Assembly: GCF_003634015.1 (NCBI RefSeq)
Contig: NZ_RBII01000001.1
Location: forward strand, 1,364,001-1,428,000
Direction: 5' to 3'
DNA: 64,000 bases
From: Litorimonas taeanensis
GTDB lineage: Bacteria > Pseudomonadota > Alphaproteobacteria > Caulobacterales > Maricaulaceae
In this document: piece after piece, positions 42,496 to 50,951 of the stretch
How the letters are laid out: each line of letters starts with the position of its first letter
Position numbering within the stretch: position 1 is the stretch's first letter
Made by a program: the position numbers and the translations under genes
The notes under the pieces: model-generated
The model's database searches: none
What the model saw: the letters and a program-made list of their open reading frames with translations, nothing else
Told to the model about the DNA's origin: nothing

Positions 42496-44796
42496 TTAGA
42501 AGTCGTAAATAAAACGAGCCCCGACCTGCGCGCCCCGTCTTAGAAAGGCGACATTATTCCCTCTACGGAAGAAATTTTGATTGGCCGAGGTGGCTCCATT
42601 TGCGAAGTCTCTTAACCCAACATATCGGAAGGCATTTGTTGGCGCATCCTCATCTGTGATATTTTTCCCATATAGGCTGAAGTCCCAATTATCTGACTTG
42701 ATACCTGCACGAACATTCAAAGTTGTCGCGCTAGGAGTCTTTACAATATTTTGAACAGACATGTAACGACCATCGCTGTAAATGCCATCAGCCCGAACGT
42801 ACCAAGTCTTCTCTGAATTCCCAAACGCATCACTATATTCCATCGTCAAAGTCGCTGTGTTTTCTGCGACGCGAGGGACTTTGAAACCAACAAGCGAACC
42901 GTCACCGCCAAAGAAACCTGCTTGAGTATCATCCTCACCTTCTGTGATTTTAGTATCGGCAAGAGCGTATGTCCCTCTGACATAGAAATTATCTGAGAAG
43001 TCATAACGCGCATCGACTTCAACACCCCAAATTTCTGTGGCGCCGATATTGTCAACAATCGTCACCTGAATTTGATCTGGTGTGCCTTCATCAAAAATAG
43101 CCAGGCGAGAAAGCTGTTGATCGGTTAAATCATTAAAGTAGCCCGCGACTTCTAAGCGAAGGTTTTCAACGAGACGTGTTTTAAAACCAACCTCGTAAGA
43201 TTTAACAATTTCTTCTCTAAATGTATCAAAGGGCTCTGGTGCGCGAAGATCATTAAATCCGCCGCGCTTGTTCCCTCGTGCTGCAAGCGCATAGATGAGC
43301 GTGTCCGGCGTGACTTGATAATCAATCGTCACGCGAGGACTAAATCCATCAAATGTTGCTTTACGATCCGTACCACCGAAAAACGAAGAAATCTGCTCGA
43401 CTTCTTCCTCATAATATCGACCTTCGAAACCAAGGGAAAGCTGCTCTGATAAGTTCACGCCTAGTCTGGCAAAGACAGCTTTTTCAGCTTCTTTTTCAGT
43501 AGAATCTGGCGTGAATTCAGCTTGGTTAATATCCCGGTCTTCATTGTATTGTTCATTTTCGTAGTAAATACCACCGACGAGCCATTCAAACATGCCATCC
43601 GTTGGTGAAGATACGCGTACTTCTTGATAGAAGTCTTCACGGCCGCCTTTATCAAAGCTCGCCCACCCTAGAACACCGCCAAAAGGCGCAGATAATAGAA
43701 CGTCTGAATAGCCTTCATTCACTCTGAAATCGAGCTTTTCATCTGTGTACCCCGTCAGAGATTCTATCGTGTAACCACTATCAGTTTCATATTTAAGATT
43801 GGCCCCTAAGCGGAAAATATCACGGTCCAAACCTGTATCATATTCTCCGAAAGTTTGTTGTGGCCCAGCATCCGTGGGGATTAATGTTCCCTCTGGATAA
43901 CCCGTTGTAATATTTATCTCATCAGGCGCTTGAATAGTTCCGCAAAAAGCAATGCGTGTTACGTTTGGACACGGCGAATCTGCATCAAGGCTGTTATAAG
44001 GTCCTTCAATTAATTGCCCCGCAAAAATTCCATCCCGATCTTCAGAATAATTCATTGAAAGCTGAGCAGAAAAATTATCTGTGGGTTCAAAATACAGCTT
44101 ACCATAAACAGCGGTGGTTTGTTCAGAACCAACGTCACGGCCGTCTTGCAACAAAGCAGTGTTGTCAAACCCTCCACCATATTCAGAATATTTACCACCG
44201 AGCGTGCCGCGAATGGTTCCCGATTCATTTAATGGCCCATCCACAAATCCACTGATACGATATTCATCATGCGTGGCCGCTTCGAGTACTAATTTACCGC
44301 CGATTTCCTCGCCGGGCGTCCGTGTAATATAGTTCACAACGCCGCCATATGTCGAACGTCCGTAAAGTGCAGATTGTGGCCCCTTAAGAACCTCAATTCT
44401 TTCAACATTGTCGATAAGCGTCGAGGTAATCCCGCGACGAATATAAATCCCATCAACGAATACGGAAACAGGCTGAGGTGTTTCAGCACGAGCATTTGCA
44501 ACACCGCGAATAACGGGGCGTTCTGAATTTCGGCCCAAGTCAGATGAGAGCTGCAGGCCTGGCGTAAAGTCGGCCACTTGGCGAAGGTCTTGAATGCCTG
44601 CAGATTCCAAATTTTCAGCAGAGAAAGCCGTAATGGCGATTGGCGCTTGCATGACTGTTTCGGCTTTTTTACGGCCTGTTACGATGATTTCATCAGGGGC
44701 TTGCTGCGCAAAAGCTGCATCAGATAAAGTCAGCCCACCGATAATGGCGCCCGTTATAAGTAGTTTCGATTTTAGCGATATAGAAATTTGTGACAT
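42496..44796 (-). CDS. TonB-dependent outer-membrane receptor (tandem copy 1)
   Basis: This 766-residue receptor has a signal peptide ending AFA before QQAP, TonB box DEIIVTGRKK, plug motifs (APIAITAFS, PVIRGVAN, SVFVDGIYI, RIEVLKGPQSALYGRSTYGGVV) and a barrel ending in Phe (RFIYDF). It is paralogous to the downstream receptor, with the same order of plug motifs and the same type of regulatory box and terminator, so the pair arose by tandem duplication and divergence. Substrate unknown. Confidence 0.94.
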   Translation of the reverse strand: MSQISISLKSKLLITGAIIGGLTLSDAAFAQQAPDEIIVTGRKKAETVMQAPIAITAFSAENLESAGIQDLRQVADFTPGLQLSSDLGRNSERPVIRGVANARAETPQPVSVFVDGIYIRRGITSTLIDNVERIEVLKGPQSALYGRSTYGGVVNYITRTPGEEIGGKLVLEAATHDEYRISGFVDGPLNESGTIRGTLGGKYSEYGGGFDNTALLQDGRDVGSEQTTAVYGKLYFEPTDNFSAQLSMNYSEDRDGIFAGQLIEGPYNSLDADSPCPNVTRIAFCGTIQAPDEINITTGYPEGTLIPTDAGPQQTFGEYDTGLDRDIFRLGANLKYETDSGYTIESLTGYTDEKLDFRVNEGYSDVLLSAPFGGVLGWASFDKGGREDFYQEVRVSSPTDGMFEWLVGGIYYENEQYNEDRDINQAEFTPDSTEKEAEKAVFARLGVNLSEQLSLGFEGRYYEEEVEQISSFFGGTDRKATFDGFSPRVTIDYQVTPDTLIYALAARGNKRGGFNDLRAPEPFDTFREEIVKSYEVGFKTRLVENLRLEVAGYFNDLTDQQLSRLAIFDEGTPDQIQVTIVDNIGATEIWGVEVDARYDFSDNFYVRGTYALADTKITEGEDDTQAGFFGGDGSLVGFKVPRVAENTATLTMEYSDAFGNSEKTWYVRADGIYSDGRYMSVQNIVKTPSATTLNVRAGIKSDNWDFSLYGKNITDEDAPTNAFRYVGLRDFANGATSANQNFFRRGNNVAFLRRGAQVGARFIYDF

Positions 44797-44864
44797 GATT
44801 TCCCCTTGTCCAATTATTTTGATTATTATTGGAAATCATCATCGCGCTGGATGAAAAAGAAGAA

Positions 44865-44878
44865 TTGATTTAAGTCAT
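44865..44878. promoter_or_regulatory. FNR/FixK-type box
   Basis: TTGATTTAAGTCAT; centre is 75.5 bases before the receptor ATG at 44796. It differs by one base from the box of the tandem paralogue. Confidence 0.65.
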
Positions 44879-44937
44879 GAAACGAATTTAATTCAAAAAA
44901 TAATTAATCTGTTTTTCTTTTAAAGTAGTTCACTCCA

Positions 44938-45726
44938 CTACCTCTGGCGGCAATCAGTCTCTTCAGGCAACTTAAACAAGCATGTGTCTAAAACATCATT
45001 CACAGAATATTTCGTCCATATAACTTCATTAGATTTTATGCCGTTATAATATAGCCTAACCCGCCCGGGCTGCACCCATTCATCGTCTGAATTTGAAAAA
45101 AAGTTAGAGTAAATGCGTTCGTGCCAACCTTTATTCGTGTCAAAGCCGACCTTTAAAATTGAATAATTATCTTGGGAAATTCCGAAGAGAGTTTTTCCAT
45201 TTGACGGATCAGTTATTTCAACAATATAGGCCTTTCGCCCATCTATTAAATCATCTGCGAGGCGCTTCATAGTATACCCGTCATCCAGCGCATGGCGAAT
45301 GACGCCAAAGCCGAAACTAGAAGACCATTGTTTATTTGACGTAGATTGTGGCAATGGCCCCGCATCCGTATAGGTGGTTTCACCGTCAAAGCTTATATTG
45401 ATGACGGGTTTTCCGTCTCGTATACTTTCAATGCGGACCATGCCGTCAACTTGGTGGGCATTCATTTTTGCAGCATCATAAACCCGCCACATACTGTGCC
45501 GTTCATTCAAAGTCGCCACGCCATCCTTATAGAATACCGCATAACCTTCCATACTCAAAGATAAGGGCCGCACCCAAAACGCCCCGCCAGCTTTGTCATA
45601 GGCGCTTTCAATAACAGATTGTGCCGTAATTGAGGTGTCATCTATGTATAAAGTCGGCAAAGTCTCTGGTTCTGTTTGCAAACACGCCGTCGTCATTAAA
45701 GTAGAGAGTAAAAGGACAGCTCTCAT
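44938..45726 (-). CDS. Predicted lipoprotein of unknown function
   Basis: This 262-residue lipoprotein has a short signal peptide with lipobox TTAC (Cys15). The mature part is beta-rich (PLSLSMEGYAVFYKDG, MVRIESIRDGKPVINISFDG, RVRLYYNGIKSNEVIWTKYSVND) and may adopt a LolA/outer-membrane-lipoprotein-sorting-like half-barrel; this is a guess from strand pattern. It overlaps the MFS gene by one base, so transporter and lipoprotein are probably made together. Confidence 0.78.
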   Translation of the reverse strand: MRAVLLLSTLMTTACLQTEPETLPTLYIDDTSITAQSVIESAYDKAGGAFWVRPLSLSMEGYAVFYKDGVATLNERHSMWRVYDAAKMNAHQVDGMVRIESIRDGKPVINISFDGETTYTDAGPLPQSTSNKQWSSSFGFGVIRHALDDGYTMKRLADDLIDGRKAYIVEITDPSNGKTLFGISQDNYSILKVGFDTNKGWHERIYSNFFSNSDDEWVQPGRVRLYYNGIKSNEVIWTKYSVNDVLDTCLFKLPEETDCRQR

Positions 45727-47150
45727 TATGCGATATCACTTTCGAAATTCCGATATTTCCCTAATGTAAGAAGCATCGCTCCGCCAAGAACAAACCCAAC
45801 TGCAGCAAAGACAAGCACTCGGGCATAATCCGTATCATCCCCTCTGATTATATTAAAAATAACAGGCGACGTCCCAGACCCAAGGCCAAAGGCCGCATAG
45901 ACTAGTCCATAAACACGACCATATGATTTCATTCCGAAATAGCGAGATGTGAAATAGGCCATCATATCAAACTCTACACCCGCGGCTAAACCGACGAGGA
46001 TAAGCGCGATCGCATTTACGCCAACGCTATAATCTTGCATTAAGATGAAACACCCAATCGCTGGAACACTCATGAAAACAAAGGCAACCATTGGGGCCCA
46101 GAAATGATCCACTAACCAGCCTCCAATGAGGCGTCCGACCAATGTTGACAAACCAATCAAGCCTGCCCCTGTGAAAAACCCTGTAGCCGTAATGTCCGTA
46201 TAGCCTTTATCGAGAAGGATATATTTTGAGTTCGCTATGATGCCTGAAACGACGGCTCCTAGGACAAGGAATGAAAAGAATATTACCCAAAAACGGTAAT
46301 TATGAAAAGTTTCGCGCAGAGTTAAGCCTGGTAACTCTGAGACTGAGTGTGTTTCATTATTCGAACGAAAATAAACAAACCCAACATAGGCTGCGAGAAA
46401 CGCCAACATCAAAACAATAACCCAAACTGGCCCTTGAGTCATAATGATGCCAGACATCACAGCAAATAACGCTGCAGCGACAAGAAAACCTTTGCCATAG
46501 GTCTTCAAAAAACCCGTTTGGTTACCCGCCGCTTTTAATGCGACTTCTTCTTTTTCATCTCGAAACAAAAAGAGCGCGAGAGGTAATGAGAAAATAATTG
46601 GTAGGACGCCAACGGCGATATAGGCGCCGCGCCACCCCACGCTGTCGATAAAAGTTTGAATATAAGTAGGCGCCAAAAATCCATAAAGCCCAGTACCTGT
46701 AAGGGCAATTCCAAGAGCTAAGCCACGATGTTGATCGAAATTATTTACAATCGCTTTAGACCATGTAATCGGCAATGTTGCCGCGCCAAAAAATGCCGTT
46801 AGGAAAAAGATACCGTAAAACACAATAGGGTTAGCGGTCATCAGAGAAAATGAGCAAACCCCGACACTCAAAGCGACTATTGACGGTAAAAGTACCTTTC
46901 GCGCGCCAAATTTATCCACTAATTGCCCTGCGATTGGGGCCCCTACAAGAACGCCTGCTGTCATGTATAAAAAACCTGCCGTGATAATTTCTCGGCTCCA
47001 TCCGAATTCTTTACCCAATTCAGAGCCAATGATTATCAACGCCCAATAAGGGAGAGGACTTAAACACAATGCAATACCTATGAGTGATGAGAGTACAATC
47101 GGCCAGCCCGTCGCCCATTCATTCTTAGACGTTTGAGGTAAGTCATTCAT
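45726..47150 (-). CDS. MFS transporter, OFA/monocarboxylate-type
   Basis: This 474-residue inner-membrane protein has about 12 hydrophobic segments. AGVLVGAPIAGQLVDKFGAR is the loop 2-3 MFS signature, and the order of segments (GWSREIITAGFLYM, GATLPITWSKAIVNNF, RGLALGIALTGTGLYG) resembles OFA/MCT-type carboxylate carriers. It could carry an organic acid produced or used by this island. It is divergent from the amine oxidase gene. Confidence 0.9.
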   Translation of the reverse strand: MNDLPQTSKNEWATGWPIVLSSLIGIALCLSPLPYWALIIIGSELGKEFGWSREIITAGFLYMTAGVLVGAPIAGQLVDKFGARKVLLPSIVALSVGVCSFSLMTANPIVFYGIFFLTAFFGAATLPITWSKAIVNNFDQHRGLALGIALTGTGLYGFLAPTYIQTFIDSVGWRGAYIAVGVLPIIFSLPLALFLFRDEKEEVALKAAGNQTGFLKTYGKGFLVAAALFAVMSGIIMTQGPVWVIVLMLAFLAAYVGFVYFRSNNETHSVSELPGLTLRETFHNYRFWVIFFSFLVLGAVVSGIIANSKYILLDKGYTDITATGFFTGAGLIGLSTLVGRLIGGWLVDHFWAPMVAFVFMSVPAIGCFILMQDYSVGVNAIALILVGLAAGVEFDMMAYFTSRYFGMKSYGRVYGLVYAAFGLGSGTSPVIFNIIRGDDTDYARVLVFAAVGFVLGGAMLLTLGKYRNFESDIA

Positions 47151-47226
47151 ACGGCCTCCCAGCGCTTATACTCTTCTATCTAACTTTAAGCTTATGCTTT
47201 GAAAATAGCACGGGGGGAATTGACTT

Positions 47227-48633
47227 ATGACAATAGTATTGGACAGACGAAAAATAATTGGGGGCTTATCTGCGCTCGCCCTTCCCGCATGTCGTGCCTC
47301 ATCAAAAGGTTTTGATGCTGAAATTATAATTCTAGGTGCTGGCTTATCAGGACTACACGCCGCACGTTTACTGGCGTCAGAAGGCAAAGATGTCTTGGTT
47401 CTGGAGGGATCTCAGCGCATTGGTGGTCGATTAAAGACAGAAACCCTTGAAAATGGTGATTTCACGGAAAGCGGCGGAGAACAAATCGGGGCAAGTTACG
47501 CCCGCATATTGGATACAGCCGCGCAGTTAAATGTCACACTTATTCCCGAAAGCACCGTTCGGCGCCAAACAAGTTATTTCTATAAAAACAAACTTCTCAG
47601 TTCTGATGACTGGAATTTTGGCGAAACGCCCATTTTTCCATCGCCCTTTGAAACAAGCACACCCTCTCGGCCCTTGTTTACTCTCGCCGCGAAATCAAAC
47701 CCTTTAGAATCAGCCAGTGATTGGACTGACCCAAAATTCAAAAGTTTTGACATCAGTGCAGATCAATTTTTACGTGAGCATGGCTTTGGCGATGAAGCCC
47801 GCAGAGTTATCAATATCAGTCTAAACGGAAATCAATTAAGCGATTACTCTATGTTGAACCTGTATCGTTCCTTGCAGCTCTACACACAATCTCAAGGAAT
47901 GGGGCCGAGCCTATCTGTAGAAGGCGGCGCACAACGCTTGCCTGAAGCCATGGCAAGTTCATTACCGCGCTCAGTAAAACTAAATCAATTTGCCACGGAA
48001 ATCACAGCAACAAATGACGGTGTAGAGGTTAAAACTAAATCAGGGCAAAGGTTTCGCGCAGCCCATTGTATATCCACCCTTCCATTTCCCGTAATGCGAA
48101 CGATGCGTGTAAATGCTGATTTACCACATGCACAACGTAATGCAGTGGAAAGCCTGCCATACACCCCTATATATCAAATTCATTTTCAAGCTGAAGACGC
48201 CTTTTGGGATGTTGATAATCTTCCTGCTGACATGTGGACTGACAGCCCCATTGAGCGCATATTTGCCAATCGCTCCCCTTCGGGTGAGCCGACCGGGGTT
48301 TTCAGAGCTTGGATTAACGGCACCTCTGCGAGTCATTGGTCTGGTAAGGACATCACACTCGAGCAGTTTTCTTCTATATTAAAAACCGTTCGCCCAGCTT
48401 CAAAAGGCAAAGTCAAAATACTTTCCATCCAGAATTGGACGAAATCGAACCCATTGGCTGGCGGAGCCTATATGCATTGGGCGCCAAATCAAATTTCAAC
48501 TCTTGCAACCCCCATGCGTGAACCCGCTGGGCGCCTTCATTTTGCTGGGGAACACCTCAGTCACCTTCATACGGGCATGGAAGGCGCTATGGAATCTGGA
48601 GAAAATGCGGCTTATGCACTTTTAGACATTTGA
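47227..48633 (+). CDS. Flavin amine oxidase, predicted Tat-exported lipoprotein
   Basis: This 468-residue FAD oxidoreductase has the dinucleotide fold ILGAGLSGLHAARLL (Gly37, Gly39, Gly42), GGRLKTE, and the C-terminal FAD motif HFAGEHLSHLHTGMEGA. The N-terminus carries twin Arg (7-8) in DRRKIIGG, a hydrophobic stretch and lipobox LPAC (Cys22), so a folded, flavin-loaded lipoprotein exported by Tat is likely. It would oxidise an amine or other C-H next to N, or desaturate a ring, in the periplasm. The ATG overlaps a degenerate FNR-like sequence. Confidence 0.88.
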   Translation: MTIVLDRRKIIGGLSALALPACRASSKGFDAEIIILGAGLSGLHAARLLASEGKDVLVLEGSQRIGGRLKTETLENGDFTESGGEQIGASYARILDTAAQLNVTLIPESTVRRQTSYFYKNKLLSSDDWNFGETPIFPSPFETSTPSRPLFTLAAKSNPLESASDWTDPKFKSFDISADQFLREHGFGDEARRVINISLNGNQLSDYSMLNLYRSLQLYTQSQGMGPSLSVEGGAQRLPEAMASSLPRSVKLNQFATEITATNDGVEVKTKSGQRFRAAHCISTLPFPVMRTMRVNADLPHAQRNAVESLPYTPIYQIHFQAEDAFWDVDNLPADMWTDSPIERIFANRSPSGEPTGVFRAWINGTSASHWSGKDITLEQFSSILKTVRPASKGKVKILSIQNWTKSNPLAGGAYMHWAPNQISTLATPMREPAGRLHFAGEHLSHLHTGMEGAMESGENAAYALLDI

Positions 48634-48674
48634 TTGTTCTTGAAGGCAAAATATTTTGCGATTAAGACAATCAT

Positions 48675-49400
48675 ATGACAACGAAATTGGGACACCTCGC
48701 CGAAATGGCCGATGGACACCGTAGCCCTGAAGTAGAGTTTTTGCTCACTCAGGGCCACGAAAGACATTTTAAAATCGGCGAACATTTGATTACCGAAGGT
48801 GAAACAACGGACTATTTTTACGATATTTTGGATGGGACTGTCGCATTGGCTCGAAATGGACGCGATGGACGCAGGCAAATACTCTCTTTTATGAGCGCTC
48901 GTCAGTTTCTTGGTGCGGCCTCAACTCCAAATTACCCAAATCTGGCTACAGCCCTCACCCAAGTGACGGCCATCTCATATCCGCGTTCAGCTTTAGAGAA
49001 AGCCCTCGCAACGACACCCGGTTTTGCTTCAGAATTCAGAGTCGTACTTACGCGTATTTTGGAAAGCGCTCATGACCATGTTTATACGATTGGGCAACGC
49101 TCTGCCGTAGAACGGGTCGCTTCATTTTTATTATATTTAAGAGCTAACCAAGCGCGATTTTCTCCTGATGGACCTCGAGAGAAAAGCAATCATGTTGAAC
49201 TGCCGATGACACGCCTAGATATAGCAGATTTTCTAGGGCTAACCATTGAAACCGTAAGCCGAGCTTTCTCCTCTCTGAAAAAATCTGAGGTTATCAGTTT
49301 CAAAGACTCCCATTCATGCGACATTCTTAACATTGACCGCGTACGAAACCTTGGTGGGCGCGATGATTTTACGGATAATCGAGGAAGTTCCTACGATTAA
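48675..49400 (+). CDS. Crp/Fnr-family regulator, FixK-like
   Basis: This 241-residue regulator has an N-terminal cyclic-nucleotide-type beta-barrel (residues about 25-110) and a C-terminal winged HTH. The recognition helix reads GLTIETVSRAF, with Glu192, Ser195 and Arg196 at the positions FNR uses to read TTGAT. The only Cys is Cys215, so there is no FNR-type 4Fe-4S cluster; sensing must be by another ligand, by expression level, or by Cys oxidation as reported for some FixK proteins. TTGAY-N4-RTCAW boxes recur upstream of genes here, making it a candidate regulator of the island. Confidence 0.92.
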   Translation: MTTKLGHLAEMADGHRSPEVEFLLTQGHERHFKIGEHLITEGETTDYFYDILDGTVALARNGRDGRRQILSFMSARQFLGAASTPNYPNLATALTQVTAISYPRSALEKALATTPGFASEFRVVLTRILESAHDHVYTIGQRSAVERVASFLLYLRANQARFSPDGPREKSNHVELPMTRLDIADFLGLTIETVSRAFSSLKKSEVISFKDSHSCDILNIDRVRNLGGRDDFTDNRGSSYD

Positions 49401-49402
49401 TT

Positions 49403-49416
49403 TTGAGAATTCTCAA
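49403..49416. promoter_or_regulatory. Perfect 14-base palindrome, FNR-box variant
   Basis: TTGAGAATTCTCAA is a perfect inverted repeat with FNR-box spacing but G/C at the fifth half-site position. Centre is 57.5 bases before the ATG at 49467, the same distance as in the 21438 box. Confidence 0.5.
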
Positions 49417-49466
49417 CACAGCTCTCGATAAAGGACACTAGATAATCCTTAATCTAGGAGACTGTC

Positions 49467-49970
49467 ATGAACGAACCAAAAACTGTTAATGAATTAAAAG
49501 CACTTCATCCCGTCTTAGCACGCCACGAAGGTGTGTGGGATGGCATGTATCGCTATTATGATGCTGAAGGCAATAAAGTGGACGAGCATAAGTCTCGATT
49601 ACTTTGCCGATTCCCAGAAAGCGGAGATTATCTCTACCATCAAACAAATTACTACACTTGGGATGACGGCCGCACAGAAGTCCGCGACTTCCCTGCTGAT
49701 GTCAAAGATGGCCGCCTTTCTTGGGATAATGATTTCATTCAGGGCTGGGCCGCCGATATGAAATTGGACACACATAACCGTACAACTGTCCTGAATTGGA
49801 CACGGACGGGCGAACCCGATCTCTATTTATATGAAATGATCCAAATCTCTGATTGCGGCACAAAGCGAGCGCGGACATGGCATTGGTTTAAAAATGACGC
49901 TTTAATCTCTCGCACCCTCGTGGATGAACGAAAGATCAGTGATGACTGGGCCAGTTACGAAACGAAATAA
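49467..49970 (+). CDS. Conserved protein of unknown family (paralogue of 32996)
   Basis: This 167-residue cytoplasmic protein shares RHEGVWDGMY, CRFPESGDY, W-x-DGR, GRLSWD, ARTWHWFKNDALISRTL with the protein at 32996, so the two are clear paralogues. Beta-rich and aromatic; a small ligand-binding barrel is plausible. It has AGGAGA before the ATG and is followed by a bidirectional terminator, so it is a one-gene unit. Confidence 0.82.
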   Translation: MNEPKTVNELKALHPVLARHEGVWDGMYRYYDAEGNKVDEHKSRLLCRFPESGDYLYHQTNYYTWDDGRTEVRDFPADVKDGRLSWDNDFIQGWAADMKLDTHNRTTVLNWTRTGEPDLYLYEMIQISDCGTKRARTWHWFKNDALISRTLVDERKISDDWASYETK

Positions 49971-49971
49971 G

Positions 49972-50002
49972 AAAAAAGCCCCTTCAAAAGGGGCTTTTTT
50001 TT
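49972..50002. terminator. Bidirectional rho-independent terminator
   Basis: AAAAAAGCCCCTT and AAGGGGCTTTTTT flank a three-base loop between the convergent genes ending at 49970 and 50001. T-runs on both strands make it work in both directions. Confidence 0.92.
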
Positions 50003-50936
50003 AGCGCTTTGGTAATTTTATTTCACCGTCACGAACTTGTTTATAATATTCCCAACTTGTCATATTTTTACGCGGATCATCCAAAGGCGGCGGCGCCACA
50101 TATTCGGGATAATGGGTTCTAATCTCTGACTTCATCGTTTCAGACATGTCGTCCCAGCTTTCCAATTTCCGGCCTGCCGTGTGCATATAAATCGTGCCTT
50201 CACGTCCCTGCATATTCATCCAAGGTAGCCAATCAGACATTCGCGCCCATCCAACAGATACGTTGGCGGTATTTTTGCTCATATCTGTCAAATCATCCGT
50301 GAAACCAAAGAAGTTAAACATTTCTGTTGCGTGATAGGTGCCGCCAATTTCTTTTTCATACTCGCTCGCCAGAGGGCTCGGGTAAAAGAGCGGAACAGTA
50401 AAGCTCATTTGAAAACGATCATCCATCACATCACCGCCAAATGTTGCCGGCTTCCCATCACGGCCAGTGACATAGCCAGACGAGTTTACGGGATCATTGG
50501 CGACATGCATCACTTCGACTTCTTCGCCTGTCCAAGGGTTTTCCCAAGTCTTTAGAACTTCACCAGTCTTTGCATCTTTATAAAGCAAAATTTCGCGAGT
50601 CACGAGTTTGTAGCCAAGCCCTCTTTCTGGGTCATTAACAGTAGAACAGGCCCGAACATTCATGCCCTCAACATTGAAAATGTTTTTATCTCTCTCCCCC
50701 ATGCGGCGAGAATAAGCACGGCCAAACCAGTAATAAGTCACGGCTTCACCATCGACCAAAGAACATTGAACCTTACGCATAGCTAACATCGCGCCTTCAG
50801 GCGTATTCAAGTCCAAGCGTTCGACATTTGCCGAGGATGATTTAACAGCCTCGTCACTTTGTGACGCTGAACTCTCAGACGCGGCGCAACTGGCAGCTAA
50901 TAAACCAGCGGCCACTCCCAATAATAATTTTTTCAT
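50001..50936 (-). CDS. DUF1838-like lipoprotein
   Basis: This lipoprotein of about 311 residues has lipobox AASC. It resembles the DUF1838 family: YYWFGRAYSRRMGE, IFNVEGMNVRAC, TGEVLKTWENPWTGEEVEVMHVANDPVN. No function is established for the family. The ATG at 50936 is preferred because GGAG lies six bases upstream; a start at 50948 adds four residues. It follows a CpcT/CpeT-like gene by 15 bases and ends the minus operon. Confidence 0.82.
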   Translation of the reverse strand: MKKLLLGVAAGLLAASCAASESSASQSDEAVKSSSANVERLDLNTPEGAMLAMRKVQCSLVDGEAVTYYWFGRAYSRRMGERDKNIFNVEGMNVRACSTVNDPERGLGYKLVTREILLYKDAKTGEVLKTWENPWTGEEVEVMHVANDPVNSSGYVTGRDGKPATFGGDVMDDRFQMSFTVPLFYPSPLASEYEKEIGGTYHATEMFNFFGFTDDLTDMSKNTANVSVGWARMSDWLPWMNMQGREGTIYMHTAGRKLESWDDMSETMKSEIRTHYPEYVAPPPLDDPRKNMTSWEYYKQVRDGEIKLPKR

Positions 50937-50951
50937 GACTTCTCCCATTAA

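Noticed and set aside
47220-47233. TTGACTTATGACAA as an FNR-type box
   Set aside because: One half-site is degenerate and the sequence overlaps the amine oxidase ATG; it could still serve the divergent MFS gene (centre 76.5 bases away), but I do not count it.
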